From Desulfobulbaceae bacterium UBA5611 (GTDB taxonomy: Bacteria > Desulfobacterota > Desulfobulbia > Desulfobulbales > Desulfocapsaceae), in assembly GCA_002424635.1 (NCBI GenBank), contig DIKT01000043.1:25136-89135 (forward strand): a DNA stretch of 64,000 nucleotides. The letters run 5' to 3'. Below the pieces are notes generated by a model. It did no database searches and was not told where the DNA came from. It worked only from the letters and a program-made list of their open reading frames with translations. The translations under genes were made by a program, and so were the position numbers. Of this stretch, positions 32,882-40,545 are shown piece after piece (position 1 is the stretch's first letter; each line of letters opens with the position of its first letter).

Positions 32882-33000
32882 TGGGGCTCAGCTGCGGGAT
32901 TAGTAGCCAGGTCAGCGCCCGCCTTTATACCATCAGCCAGTGGGCTGATTATTGCGAGCTGATGGCCGGCCTGCGTCAATTCAGAAGGAGAGCAAAATAA
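32878..33000 (+). CDS. Short overlapping frame in the lysis cassette
   Basis: 40 codons from an ATGA overlapping the previous stop, ending with a TAA that overlaps the endolysin ATG. The product (MMGLSCGISSQVSARLYTIS, then QWADYCELMAGL and a basic end) has no lipobox, so it is not a clear outer-membrane spanin. The two-sided overlap and an AGAAGGAG site for the next gene inside it leave its status open. Confidence 0.4.
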   Translation: MMGLSCGISSQVSARLYTISQWADYCELMAGLRQFRRRAK

Positions 33001-33428
33001 TGGAGCAGATGACGACCGCTTGGCAGGACCAGGCTGATAAAACTTTTCTCGCCTTGTGCCTGTGGCGGGAGGCCCGCGGCGAAACTGCGGCCGTGCAGGC
33101 CGGCGTGGTCCATGTGATTTTAAACCGGGTCAAGCGCCCCAGCTGGTGGGGCCGGGATCTGATGAGCGTGATTTTTAAACGGTGGCAGTTTTCCAGCCTG
33201 ACCGATCCCAAAGACCGGCAGTTGACGACCTGGCCCACGGCGGTTGATAAATCCTGGCAGCAGTGCCTGCAGATTGCCCATGCCGCCAGCGCCGGCACCC
33301 TCTTCAACCCGGTGGCCGGGGCGGATCATTATTATGACATCTCGATCCCGGCGCCGCCCTGGGCCGAGACCGGCCGCTTTGTCAGCCAGATCGGCCGGAT
33401 CCGCTTTTATGATCTGGTCAAGGATTGA
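33000..33428 (+). CDS. Endolysin, SleB-type cell wall hydrolase
   Basis: 142 residues from the ATG at 33000 (AGAAGGAG site). The cell-wall hydrolase (Hydrolase_2/SleB) motifs are LCLWREARGETAAVQAGVVH with the catalytic Glu, VILNRVKRPSWWG, and VFNPVAGADHYY-like (actual TLFNPVAGADHYY) near the end. It cleaves peptidoglycan glycan strands at the end of the lytic cycle. No signal peptide is present, so it depends on a holin. Confidence 0.9.
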   Translation: MEQMTTAWQDQADKTFLALCLWREARGETAAVQAGVVHVILNRVKRPSWWGRDLMSVIFKRWQFSSLTDPKDRQLTTWPTAVDKSWQQCLQIAHAASAGTLFNPVAGADHYYDISIPAPPWAETGRFVSQIGRIRFYDLVKD

Positions 33429-33434
33429 TCTCGA

Positions 33435-33908
33435 ATGGAAGGAACCCCAATAATACCGGGTCCCATTGGCCCCATTGGTCCTGCAGGTCCCGCTGGACCA
33501 GTTGGTGCTGATGGTGCAAATGGTTTAGATGGCGCTCCTGGCCCTGCTGGTGCACAAGGTCCTGCTGGTCCCGCTGGTGCTGATGGTGCAAACGGTATTA
33601 ATGGGCTAGACGGAGCGCCTGGTGTTGATGGCGCTACCGGCCCGCAAGGCCCTGCCGGTCCCACTGGTCCTGCCGGTGCTGATGCTGCTGCCGGCATAGT
33701 CACACCCTTTGCCGCCGCCGACTTGACGGCCGGGATCCTGACCATCACTCATAATCTGGGTGAGAGATTTGTCGAGGTCGCAGTGTGGGACGACAGCGGC
33801 CAGCGGCTCCGGCCCAGCCGGGTGATTGCGGTGGACGATGCTACTCTCACGGTTGATCTGGCTGTTTTTTCAGTAACCGGCACCTGGCACTACAAAATTT
33901 ATCCGTAG
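33435..33908 (+). CDS. Collagen-like triple-helix protein
   Basis: 157 residues. Residues about 8-85 are Gly-X-Y repeats (GPIGPIGPAGPAGPVGADG and so on), rich in GPA and GAD triplets. A globular beta-rich C-terminus follows (LGERFVEVAVWDDSGQRLRP, then VTGTWHYKIYP). Phage collagen-like proteins form trimeric stalks, with the end domain as a trimerisation or binding knob. It follows the endolysin and is probably a virion fibre. Confidence 0.85.
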   Translation: MEGTPIIPGPIGPIGPAGPAGPVGADGANGLDGAPGPAGAQGPAGPAGADGANGINGLDGAPGVDGATGPQGPAGPTGPAGADAAAGIVTPFAAADLTAGILTITHNLGERFVEVAVWDDSGQRLRPSRVIAVDDATLTVDLAVFSVTGTWHYKIYP

Positions 33909-33917
33909 GGACTCAAC

Positions 33918-34391
33918 ATGCTAAAAAATAACATCCTTACCATGGCTAGTGGCCTTTTATTGCTGGTCGCGGCCTCCGTGGCTGCGGAGCCGGTAGGTGA
34001 CATTGAGGTGGAGGGCACCCTGGATATCAGGGGGCCGGTGCTTGGCCTGGGCATTTTCAACACGATAGCCGGTGATAGCGGCAGCATCACCGCCAGCGGG
34101 CCGATCACTACGATTGAAATAATCGGTGGTCCCGGCGTATTGACTTCCGTTGTCGACGGCAAATTGACCATAACGGTAGGGGCATGGGGTAGTGGTGGGG
34201 TGCCCAGGCTGGGCCATGCCGGGGGCCAGGAGGTCTATGGTGGCACGGGAGATAACGAAGATCTGATCCTCGGCTCCACGATCAACTCCGGCAAAGGCTC
34301 AATAATTTTAGGGACGGCCGCTAATCCGCTTATCAAGGTAAACGAAGCGACGGCAAAAACAGTCCTGACCGGTACAGTGGAAATACAGTAA
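33918..34391 (+). CDS. Exported or virion-associated beta-repeat protein
   Basis: 157 residues with a hydrophobic N-terminal signal-like segment (ILTMASGLLLLVAASVAAEP). The mature part is Gly/Thr-rich. Its end (GGTGDNEDLILGSTINSGKG, then SIILGTAANPLIKV) has the short repeats seen in beta-prism tips of phage fibres. A signal peptide on a fibre-like protein is unusual, so it may be displayed by the lysogen instead. Family not identified. Confidence 0.65.
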   Translation: MLKNNILTMASGLLLLVAASVAAEPVGDIEVEGTLDIRGPVLGLGIFNTIAGDSGSITASGPITTIEIIGGPGVLTSVVDGKLTITVGAWGSGGVPRLGHAGGQEVYGGTGDNEDLILGSTINSGKGSIILGTAANPLIKVNEATAKTVLTGTVEIQ

Positions 34392-34393
34392 GC

Positions 34394-34816
34394 ATGACCG
34401 AAGACGAGCGGATAAAAGTGCGGTCTTGTTTCGGCGCCCTGGCCGCCGGGCTGGCTAAAAAAGTCGGCATCAAAAAAGGGACAATGCATAAACGCCTTCG
34501 CCAATGGCTGGCCGGTCAGGCCAGTACGACAGAGGTGTTGACGCCGGTGCTGACGCCGCGCAAGGGACGCAAGGGCTGGATGGCCCGGCAATACGGTTTT
34601 AATATCGAAACCAAGGCCCGCGAGATTGGGATCAGTCCGGTCCAATTACGCGACCGGCTCCGGCAGGTAGACGCAGGCACCAAGACTCTGGCCGCCGCCT
34701 TGGCCCCCCACAGGCGGGTCATTGATGCCGATATTAACAAAGGTCTGTCAGCGGTCCGACTGGCCAATCTAGCCGCTCTGCCCAGGCCAGGGACCTGGGA
34801 AGAGCAATACTTATAA
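34394..34816 (+). CDS. Hypothetical protein with two HTH-like segments
   Basis: 140 residues, basic. LAKKVGIKKGTMHKRLRQWL (about 20-40) and TKAREIGISPVQLRDRLRQV (about 74-93) both read as helix-turn-helix segments and resemble each other, so the protein may be a duplicated DNA-binding unit. It follows a structural gene by 2 bases. Family not identified. Confidence 0.6.
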   Translation: MTEDERIKVRSCFGALAAGLAKKVGIKKGTMHKRLRQWLAGQASTTEVLTPVLTPRKGRKGWMARQYGFNIETKAREIGISPVQLRDRLRQVDAGTKTLAAALAPHRRVIDADINKGLSAVRLANLAALPRPGTWEEQYL

Positions 34817-34832
34817 TAAAGGAGATTTGAGT

Positions 34833-35315
34833 ATGAGCCCGATCAAGATTGTTAGAGCTGCTATCTGTTTTTATCTCGTCCTGCTGTTCACGGAGTACGG
34901 CCGGGTGCAGGCGGCGGAGCCTGTCCTCTACGACGCCTTTGTCTATCAGGTCACCACTGTCGAGCAGGCCCGGGACCTGCAGCAGGCCTTGTGCCGCCAT
35001 TTTGGTTATGAGCCCCAGATCTTTGATCAGGTTTATGTGACCGAGTGCCAAGGATATCATGGCCCTGAGCGGATCCCGCCGGTCATTTATCCGCTCAATA
35101 GCATCACAATGGATCCTTTCTGCGAGAGTACGCCGGTGATAGCCAACCCCGAAAACTGCCCCGATTTCGCCAATCGCTCAATGCTAGGCTGGTTTGATAC
35201 TATAATCGAAAAAGAAGATACGGCGTTGTGGCAAAGTATTCAGACCTACACCGAGACAGCCAGGGCAGCGGCTAAAACCGGCAGAGGGACATCTAGGATT
35301 AAAAGAAACCAATGA
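34833..35315 (+). CDS. Exported protein of unknown function
   Basis: 160 residues from the ATG at 34833 (AAGGAG site); an in-frame TTG lies 6 bases earlier. The signal peptide (VRAAICFYLVLLFTEYGRVQ, then AAE) is clear. The mature part has five cysteines, which suggests disulfides, and a basic end. It overlaps the next gene by ATGA. Unrecognised; it may act in the periplasm. Confidence 0.65.
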   Translation: MSPIKIVRAAICFYLVLLFTEYGRVQAAEPVLYDAFVYQVTTVEQARDLQQALCRHFGYEPQIFDQVYVTECQGYHGPERIPPVIYPLNSITMDPFCESTPVIANPENCPDFANRSMLGWFDTIIEKEDTALWQSIQTYTETARAAAKTGRGTSRIKRNQ

Positions 35316-35683
35316 AAGAACTTAACCTGCACTGGACCAGCGGCCTGACCATGACCTGTCTGCCGTTACTCGACTGGGTAGCGCAACCGGCGATTGAGAT
35401 GACTGAGCCTGGTGGTTACGGCGATTATACGGGGCATATGACCGGCGATACCGGGGGCTTAACGCTTGAGTATCGGCTGCTCTTTCTGGTTGGTACGGAG
35501 CAGGTCGGCACTGGCCGGATCAAATGGGACGGCACCAAGGAAATACCCTGGGATGCTGAGGGGATTGCCGCTGCCGTCCTAGCTGCTGCTGAGATCACGC
35601 CGATCCATGCCGACACTAAAAAAATAAACGCTGTGGCCGTAACCGGATCCGGAACCGAGATCGAACCATGGGGGCCTATATAA
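35312..35683 (+). CDS. Hypothetical phage protein
   Basis: 123 residues, starting in the ATGA that overlaps the previous stop. The centre GGYGDYTGHMTGDTGGLTLEY is followed by a strand-rich segment and an Ala-rich helix. Several Trp residues and the beta character suggest a structural protein. Coupled by TAATG to the next gene. Confidence 0.55.
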   Translation: MKELNLHWTSGLTMTCLPLLDWVAQPAIEMTEPGGYGDYTGHMTGDTGGLTLEYRLLFLVGTEQVGTGRIKWDGTKEIPWDAEGIAAAVLAAAEITPIHADTKKINAVAVTGSGTEIEPWGPI

Positions 35684-35916
35684 TGGGCGCCTGGGGGAAT
35701 AGCTTCGGGGTCTGCGGCACCGGCTCCGGCCCGGGTGAACCGGTGCTGGTCGAGGCTATCAGGACCGCTGATGTCGTCACCACCCTGTCGGCTTCGGTCA
35801 CTGAGCAGACCGCCACCGCTGATATAATCGAAACCGCGTCCGCCTCGGTAATCATGCCGGAGCTGACCGCTGAACTAATTGAAACAACCGAGGCCAACTA
35901 TGACTGCAATTCCTGA
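35683..35916 (+). CDS. Hypothetical small phage protein
   Basis: 77 residues from the ATG at 35683, which overlaps the previous stop by one base. A Gly-rich start (GAWGNSFGVCGTGSGPGEPV) is followed by Thr/Ala/Glu-rich repeats of the form TAD-x-x-x-T-x-SASV (about 30-70). These look like three degenerate copies of about 18 residues. Such repeats resemble short virion spacer proteins. No family assigned. Confidence 0.55.
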   Translation: MGAWGNSFGVCGTGSGPGEPVLVEAIRTADVVTTLSASVTEQTATADIIETASASVIMPELTAELIETTEANYDCNS

Positions 35917-36241
35917 GATCGTCACCGGTTATGTGGTTGACCTGGCAATCAGCCTGAAGAAAAATGGGCTCCCATTCGTTATTCCACAGACGGCCTCGGT
36001 TGCGGTTGCCCTGGTGTCCATGGACCACACTCAGCGATTAACCGCCGCCGCTGTCAGCCAGGTCAGCACCGCCCCTGGAGCTAACTGGGCCACCTCTCTG
36101 GTAGTAATCGAACTGCTGCCGGACGCTACCGAAGCGATCACCTACCAGGGCCTAGCCCTGCTGGAAATCCAGGTTAATGATGCCGGCCGTCCAAAACCCT
36201 GGTTTGTCCCGGTCCGCATCATTACCGGCAATATTCCATAA
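35900..36241 (+). CDS. Last phage gene, BppU-like N-terminal domain candidate
   Basis: 114 residues from the ATG at 35900, overlapping the previous gene by 17 bases. A single beta-sandwich is suggested by VTGYVVDLAISLKKNGLPFV, VAVALVSMDHTQRLT and LALLEIQVNDAGRPKPWFV. This recalls the N-terminal domain of baseplate upper proteins (BppU), but I am not certain. It ends 26 bases before the right arm-type site. Confidence 0.55.
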   Translation: MTAIPEIVTGYVVDLAISLKKNGLPFVIPQTASVAVALVSMDHTQRLTAAAVSQVSTAPGANWATSLVVIELLPDATEAITYQGLALLEIQVNDAGRPKPWFVPVRIITGNIP

Positions 36242-36267
36242 GGAGCCAGGCTGCAGGACCAGCCCAC

Positions 36268-36285
36268 AACCGGAATATACCGGAA
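36268..36285. repeat. Right putative integrase arm site
   Basis: Identical to 475-492 (AACCGGAATATACCGGAA). It lies 52 bases inside the right core repeat. Confidence 0.6.
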
Positions 36286-36293
36286 TAAAAAAA

Positions 36294-36331
36294 GAAAGGG
36301 CTTGTAAGTTATTGAACTTACAAGCCCTTTC
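36294..36331 (-). terminator. Phage-borne terminator for the rebuilt tRNA-Ser gene
   Basis: A perfect 17-bp stem (36294-36310 with 36315-36331, loop ATTG). On the minus strand it starts 7 bases after the tRNA 3' end and is followed by a T run (36286-36293 read on the minus strand). It is phage DNA, inside the attachment core, so the phage supplies a new terminator for the tRNA operon it interrupts. Confidence 0.85.
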
Positions 36332-36337
36332 AAGCTC

Positions 36338-36357
36338 TGGCGGAGAAGGAGGGATTC
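36338..36357 (+). repeat. attR core repeat inside tRNA-Ser(GCU)
   Basis: The second copy of the 20-base core. It forms the 3' end of the functional tRNA gene; this copy was delivered by the phage. Confidence 0.9.
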
Positions 36358-36429
36358 GAACCCTCGGTGGAGTTTAACCCCCACACTCGCTTAGCAGGCG
36401 AGCACCATCGGCCTCTCGGTCACCTCTCC
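36338..36429 (-). tRNA. tRNA-Ser (anticodon GCU)
   Basis: Read on the minus strand, acceptor GGAGAGG (36429-36423) pairs with CTTCTCC before G and an encoded CCA. The anticodon loop CTGCTAA lies on a CTCGC/GCGAG stem. A long variable arm and GGTTCGAATCC T arm mark a class II tRNA. Its 3' end is the prophage attachment site. Confidence 0.96.
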
Positions 36430-36438
36430 AAACAAAAA

Positions 36439-36524
36439 TGGCGGAGGAAGTAGGATTCGAACCCACGGTACTTTCGTACAACGGTTTTCAAGACCGCCGC
36501 CTTCAACCACTCGGCCATTCCTCC
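36439..36524 (-). tRNA. tRNA-Ser (anticodon UGA)
   Basis: Minus-strand gene with acceptor GGAGGAA/TTCCTCC, anticodon loop CTTGAAA, variable arm GTAC-GAAA-GTAC, T arm GGTTCGAATCC and encoded CCA. It lies 9 bases upstream of the tRNA-Ser(GCU), so the two are probably one transcript. Confidence 0.96.
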
Positions 36525-36626
36525 ATCATTTGTAGCTGTTTACCATTTGCACCAAAAACTGTCAACACCTGCCATATTATAAGATTTTATAAAAAAACAA
36601 ATTTGTAATATTTAATCGGCAAACAT

Positions 36627-36642
36627 TGTAATTTCTGTTACA
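36627..36642. promoter_or_regulatory. Possible NifA upstream activator site
   Basis: TGT-N10-ACA, contained in the perfect inverted repeat TTGTAA-N6-TTACAA (36626-36643). It is 59 bases before the nifA-like ATG. The motif fits the NifA consensus, but the region is AT-rich and chance occurrence is possible. No sigma-54 promoter of the GG-N10-GC type is obvious nearby. Confidence 0.4.
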
Positions 36643-36700
36643 AATATTATTTTGCTCTTTATATTTCAAGCTCTGCCACAATCAACTACAATTATCAATT

Positions 36701-38263
36701 ATGGTCGAAAAACAAAAATTTCAGTCAGAGGAGCTCCAGGATTTATCCTGCCTCTATGAAATAACCAAGGCGCTTGCTTCAGCAATTAATCTGAGTGATT
36801 GCCTGGAAAAGATAATGCACACTCTGGCTGATTTAAAAGCCATGGATAACGGCACCATCACTATTATCAATCCGTTAACCGGCAAGCTGGAGATTGAAGT
36901 GGCCCATGGTCTTACCACAGAGGGCAAAAGACTAGGCCAATATGTGCTGGGTGAAGGCATCACCGGAAGGGTTGTTGCCACAGGTGAACCAATAATTGTT
37001 CCCAATATTGCCGAGGAACCGCTTTTTCTCAATAGGACCGGCGCCAGAAGAAGTGCGACTCATAAAAACAAATCGTTTCTCTGTGTTCCGATCAGGGATA
37101 AACAACAAATAATCGGTTCCTTAAGTGTTGACAGGATGTACAAAGATGGCCTCAATCACCAGGCTGATGCCGATCTGCGCTTTTTAATCGTTCTCAGTGG
37201 TCTTATCGCCCAAACCACCAGAAGGATCCAGACAGTCAACCGGGAACAGGAAAGGTTACGCCTGGAAAACATGAAACTAAAGCGGGAACTGTCAGAAAAA
37301 AACAGTATAAATTATATTATCGGAAATTCCAGCCGGATGCAGGAAGTCTACGATATGGTGCACCGGGTAGTTAATTCTAATGCTACCGTGCTCTTGCGCG
37401 GTGAATCCGGAACCGGTAAAACCCTGGTCGCCAAATCTCTGCATTACAACAGTCAACGGCAAGAGAAACCTTTTGTCGTAGTAAATTGTTCAGCTTTACC
37501 GGAGACTCTTCTTGAGAGCGAGCTGTTCGGTCATGAAAAAGGGGCTTTTACCGGGGCTACAGAGCGCAGGATTGGCCGTTTTGAACAAGCAGAAGGGGGA
37601 ACTATCTTTTTAGATGAAATTGGTGAGATAAGCCCCTCAGTACAGATAAAACTCCTCCATGTGGTCCAGGAAAGAAATTTTCAACGGCTCGGCTCCACCC
37701 AAACTATCGCCTGTGATGTCCGCTTGGTGGCGGCCACCAACAAGGATCTGGAATTAGCAGTAAAAGAGAGGAATTTCAGAGAAGATCTTTATTATCGCCT
37801 CAATGTCTTTCCCATTTATATGCCGCCGTTACGGGAAAGACGTACCGATATCCTGCTCCTGGCTGAATATTTTTTAGAAAAATATGCCAAGGAAAATAAA
37901 AAGAAAATTAACCGGATCTCTACCTCGGCAATTGATATGCTTGTTCAGTATCACTGGCCCGGAAACGTACGGGAACTACAGAATTGCATGGAAAGGGCTG
38001 TCCTTATCTGTGATGATGAATCAATCAAAGGGGCTCATCTGCCACCAACCCTGCAGATCGCAGATGCAGGTAAATTAAACCTGCAGTCACTGGCGGGATC
38101 GGTGGAAAACTTTGAAAAGGAACTGATCATTGAAAGCCTGAAAGTCCATAATGGCAATCAAACCAAAACAGCGAGCGCCTTAAGCACCAGTTTACGGATT
38201 ATTAATTATAAAATTCATCAATATAATATTGATCCCAAAAAATTTAAAATTTCAACGAAATGA
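36701..38263 (+). CDS. nifA: NifA-like sigma-54-dependent activator
   Basis: 520 residues. A GAF domain covers about 20-170 (YVLGEGITGRVVATGEPIIV, NIAEEPLFLNR), a wording typical of NifA. The AAA+ domain (about 205-430) has Walker A GESGTGKT (about 234-241), the sigma-54-contacting GAFTGA (about 281-286) and Walker B GGTIFLDEIGE. A Fis-type HTH lies at about 470-505 (NQTKTASALSTSLRIINYKI). It would activate nif promoters with sigma-54 RNA polymerase. No nif structural genes are in the window. Related activators (AnfA, VnfA) cannot be excluded. It overlaps queH by ATGA. Confidence 0.85.
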   Translation: MVEKQKFQSEELQDLSCLYEITKALASAINLSDCLEKIMHTLADLKAMDNGTITIINPLTGKLEIEVAHGLTTEGKRLGQYVLGEGITGRVVATGEPIIVPNIAEEPLFLNRTGARRSATHKNKSFLCVPIRDKQQIIGSLSVDRMYKDGLNHQADADLRFLIVLSGLIAQTTRRIQTVNREQERLRLENMKLKRELSEKNSINYIIGNSSRMQEVYDMVHRVVNSNATVLLRGESGTGKTLVAKSLHYNSQRQEKPFVVVNCSALPETLLESELFGHEKGAFTGATERRIGRFEQAEGGTIFLDEIGEISPSVQIKLLHVVQERNFQRLGSTQTIACDVRLVAATNKDLELAVKERNFREDLYYRLNVFPIYMPPLRERRTDILLLAEYFLEKYAKENKKKINRISTSAIDMLVQYHWPGNVRELQNCMERAVLICDDESIKGAHLPPTLQIADAGKLNLQSLAGSVENFEKELIIESLKVHNGNQTKTASALSTSLRIINYKIHQYNIDPKKFKISTK

Positions 38264-38799
38264 ACCTCCTTCTGCATATCTGCTGTGGTCCCTGTGCCGT
38301 CTACCCGTTACAACAATTACGCCAGGCAGGCATAGACGTATCCGGCTATTTTTATAACCCCAATATTCATCCTTACCGGGAATTTAACCAGCGCATCCTT
38401 GCCGTTAAGCAGTTCGCTGAAATTTCCCAGCTAAACATTGAGATTGAGACAGATTACGGTCTGACCGAATACCTGAGGAAGGTGGTTTTTCATGAGCACC
38501 AACGATGCGCTCTCTGCTATCATATGCGCTTAGATGTCGTGGCGCAAAAGGCCAGGGCTTTAGGCAAAGATGCCTTCTCAACCACACTTTTATACAGTAA
38601 ATACCAGGATCATGAAGGTATCCGCCAAATCGGAGAAGAGTTAGCTGGCAAATATCAGCTTCAATTCTATTACCAGGATTTCAGGGAAGGTTGGCAACAA
38701 GGGATTGATGGCGCCATTGAAATGAATTTATATCGACAGCCATACTGTGGATGTATATATAGTGAACACGAACGTTACGCTAAAAAAATCAAAACATAA
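38260..38799 (+). CDS. queH: Epoxyqueuosine reductase QueH
   Basis: 179 residues. Performs the last step of queuosine synthesis in tRNA, reducing epoxyqueuosine, as an alternative to QueG. Diagnostic cysteine motifs are present: CCGPC (residues 8-12), CALC (83-86) and QPYCGC (about 161-166), which bind the iron-sulfur cluster and metal site. Length is usual for QueH. Start is in the ATGA overlapping the nifA-like stop, so the two are co-translated although their functions are unrelated. Confidence 0.93.
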   Translation: MNLLLHICCGPCAVYPLQQLRQAGIDVSGYFYNPNIHPYREFNQRILAVKQFAEISQLNIEIETDYGLTEYLRKVVFHEHQRCALCYHMRLDVVAQKARALGKDAFSTTLLYSKYQDHEGIRQIGEELAGKYQLQFYYQDFREGWQQGIDGAIEMNLYRQPYCGCIYSEHERYAKKIKT

Positions 38800-38841
38800 G
38801 ATGTTCAACACTTCACTTTTTATAATAACAAGAGAAAACAT

Positions 38842-39513
38842 ATGGTTACCATACTGATTCTGGCCACTACCAATAAAAATAAGATCAAAGAATTTCAGGA
38901 AATGCTGAAAGATTTTGCCATTGAAATTCGTTCACTCAGTGATTTTGGTCCTCTGCCTGAGGCTATCGAGGATGGCGCAACTTTTGATGATAACGCCTAC
39001 AAAAAAGCTATCCATACAGCCAAAATCTTGGGTTTTCCTGCTATCGCTGATGACTCCGGTCTGGAAGTGGAGGTTCTGAATGGCGCCCCCGGGGTTTATT
39101 CAGCCCGATATGCCGGCGCCCAGGCAACTGATCAGGAAAATGTTGATAAATTATTACAGGAACTGCACGGCCAGGCTAATCGCAAGGCTGCTTTTAAATG
39201 CGTCCTGTCGATCGCTGTGCCCTCCGGTCCGGCTTTAACTTATAGCGGCAGCTGTGACGGTATTATTCTCAATAAACAACGAGGGGAGAGCGGTTTTGGC
39301 TACGATCCGATCTTTTATTCCGAGGAGCTGGGCAAAACATTTGCGGAATGCACCATGGCAGAAAAAAACAGGGTGAGTCACCGGGGGAAAGCACTGGCTG
39401 AGATGAAAGCGGAATTTCCCCAGGTCTTAAAATGGCTGGCGCAACGATTAGCCGAAGAAAAACCACCCAAACCAGATCATCGTGAATTTGAACATAACGA
39501 CTGGTCAAAATAG
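38842..39513 (+). CDS. rdgB: XTP/dITP diphosphatase (RdgB/HAM1)
   Basis: 223 residues; hydrolyses non-canonical purine NTPs (dITP, XTP) to keep them out of DNA. Family motifs are ILATTNKNKIKEFQEML at the start, ADDSGLEVEVLNGAPGVYSARYAG-type core (about 73-95), GFGYDPIF and MAEKNRVSHRGKAL. The C-terminus is about 20 residues longer than usual and polar. Follows queH by 42 bases. Confidence 0.95.
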   Translation: MVTILILATTNKNKIKEFQEMLKDFAIEIRSLSDFGPLPEAIEDGATFDDNAYKKAIHTAKILGFPAIADDSGLEVEVLNGAPGVYSARYAGAQATDQENVDKLLQELHGQANRKAAFKCVLSIAVPSGPALTYSGSCDGIILNKQRGESGFGYDPIFYSEELGKTFAECTMAEKNRVSHRGKALAEMKAEFPQVLKWLAQRLAEEKPPKPDHREFEHNDWSK

Positions 39514-39528
39514 GATAGAATTATTTTA

Positions 39529-40545
39529 TTATTCTATTTTCATCTCTCTGGTCAATAGATCGAGTACGGCGGCGGAACAATCCTTTTCCTTATATAATAT
39601 CTGATAAACCTGCTCCAGAATCGGCATTTCCACCTGCAGCCGTATGGCGAGATCATAGACCGATAATGTGGTCTTGACTCCTTCTGCCACCATTTCCATC
39701 TCCTCCAGGATAACAGAGATTTTTTTCCCCTGGCCTAATTTGAGACCGACAGTGCGATTCCGACTCAAATCTCCAGTACAGGTGAGGACCAGATCGCCAA
39801 GTCCGCTCAGACCAAAAAAGGTCAGGGGATCGGCATTCATTTTTACCCCGAGTCTTTTTATCTCGGCCAGTCCTCTGGTTATTAGTGCCGCCCGGCTGTT
39901 TAAACCATAACCAAGACCATCACTGATACCGGCGGCAATGGCCACTATATTTTTAAGGGCAGCGCTTATCTCCAGCCCGATGACATCACTGCTGGCATAA
40001 ACCCGGAAGCGTTCGGTGCCAAATATACTCTGCAGTTCCTTGGCAGTTTCAATATTATGACAGCCAATGGTCACTGCTGTCGGCATGCCCAGGGCCACCT
40101 CTTTGGCAAATGAAGGCCCGGAAAGAACAGCTAAAGATATCCCTTTTTCTTGTAAGTGGGGACCTAAGACCTCGGCCATAACCTGAGTCATGGTCATTAA
40201 ACTCTTATTTTCAATGCCCTTTACAGCCGAGACAATCCGGCAACCTTTTTCTAAAAAAGGAGCCACTGCTTCAAAGACCAACCGAAAACCATGCGACGGC
40301 ACCACCATACAGACGGTGGCACAGCCTCGAACGGCAGCCGCCAGATCAACGGCAGGAAACAGGGATGGTGGAAAGTGATAACCGGGGAGATATTTTTTGT
40401 TTTCCCGATCGCGATCCAGAACGGCTACATGCTCTGGTTTATAGCCCCATAATGCCGTCTCCAGGCCCTTGCCGGCCAGCACGCCGGCCAGAGCGGTTCC
40501 CCAGGAGCCGGCACCGATAACCGCTATTTTGTGACTATTATTCAT
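39529..40545 (-). CDS. gpsA: Glycerol-3-phosphate dehydrogenase [NAD(P)+]
   Basis: 338 residues from the ATG at 40545. Makes sn-glycerol-3-phosphate for phospholipid synthesis. The Rossmann motif GAGSWGTALAGVLA (about 8-21), SGPSFAKEVALGMPTAVTIG, the catalytic-Lys region SAALKNIVAIAAGISDGLGYG and FFGLSGLGDLVLTCTGDLSRNR are all present. Longer in-frame starts lie inside gyrA and are unlikely. It overlaps the gyrA stop by 8 bases and is probably co-transcribed with it. Confidence 0.95.
   Translation of the reverse strand: MNNSHKIAVIGAGSWGTALAGVLAGKGLETALWGYKPEHVAVLDRDRENKKYLPGYHFPPSLFPAVDLAAAVRGCATVCMVVPSHGFRLVFEAVAPFLEKGCRIVSAVKGIENKSLMTMTQVMAEVLGPHLQEKGISLAVLSGPSFAKEVALGMPTAVTIGCHNIETAKELQSIFGTERFRVYASSDVIGLEISAALKNIVAIAAGISDGLGYGLNSRAALITRGLAEIKRLGVKMNADPLTFFGLSGLGDLVLTCTGDLSRNRTVGLKLGQGKKISVILEEMEMVAEGVKTTLSVYDLAIRLQVEMPILEQVYQILYKEKDCSAAVLDLLTREMKIE

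Larger units (their letters stand above)
385..36357. mobile_element. Complete lambda-like temperate siphophage prophage in tRNA-Ser(GCU)
   Basis: The element is bounded by 20-base direct repeats (385-404 and 36338-36357) identical to the 3' end of tRNA-Ser(GCU). It contains integrase, CI/Cro-type switch, replication, packaging, head, tail and lysis modules in the usual temperate order, all apparently intact. Late genes are visibly more GC-rich than the flanking chromosome. I see no frameshifted or truncated essential gene, so it may be inducible. Packaging and head genes resemble lambda (gpA-type terminase, gpB-type portal, G/GT), replication resembles P4-type phages, and the late activator resembles Ogr of P2. 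Confidence 0.95.

Noticed and set aside
33435..33700. CRISPR-like or tandem repeat array
   Set aside because: The periodicity comes from Gly-X-Y codons of the collagen-like protein; there are no spacers. No CRISPR array was seen anywhere in the window.
33407..33748. Pro-rich collagen-like leftward frame
   Set aside because: Gly-Pro repeats read as Gly-Pro on both strands; the plus strand has the start, spacing and C-terminal domain.
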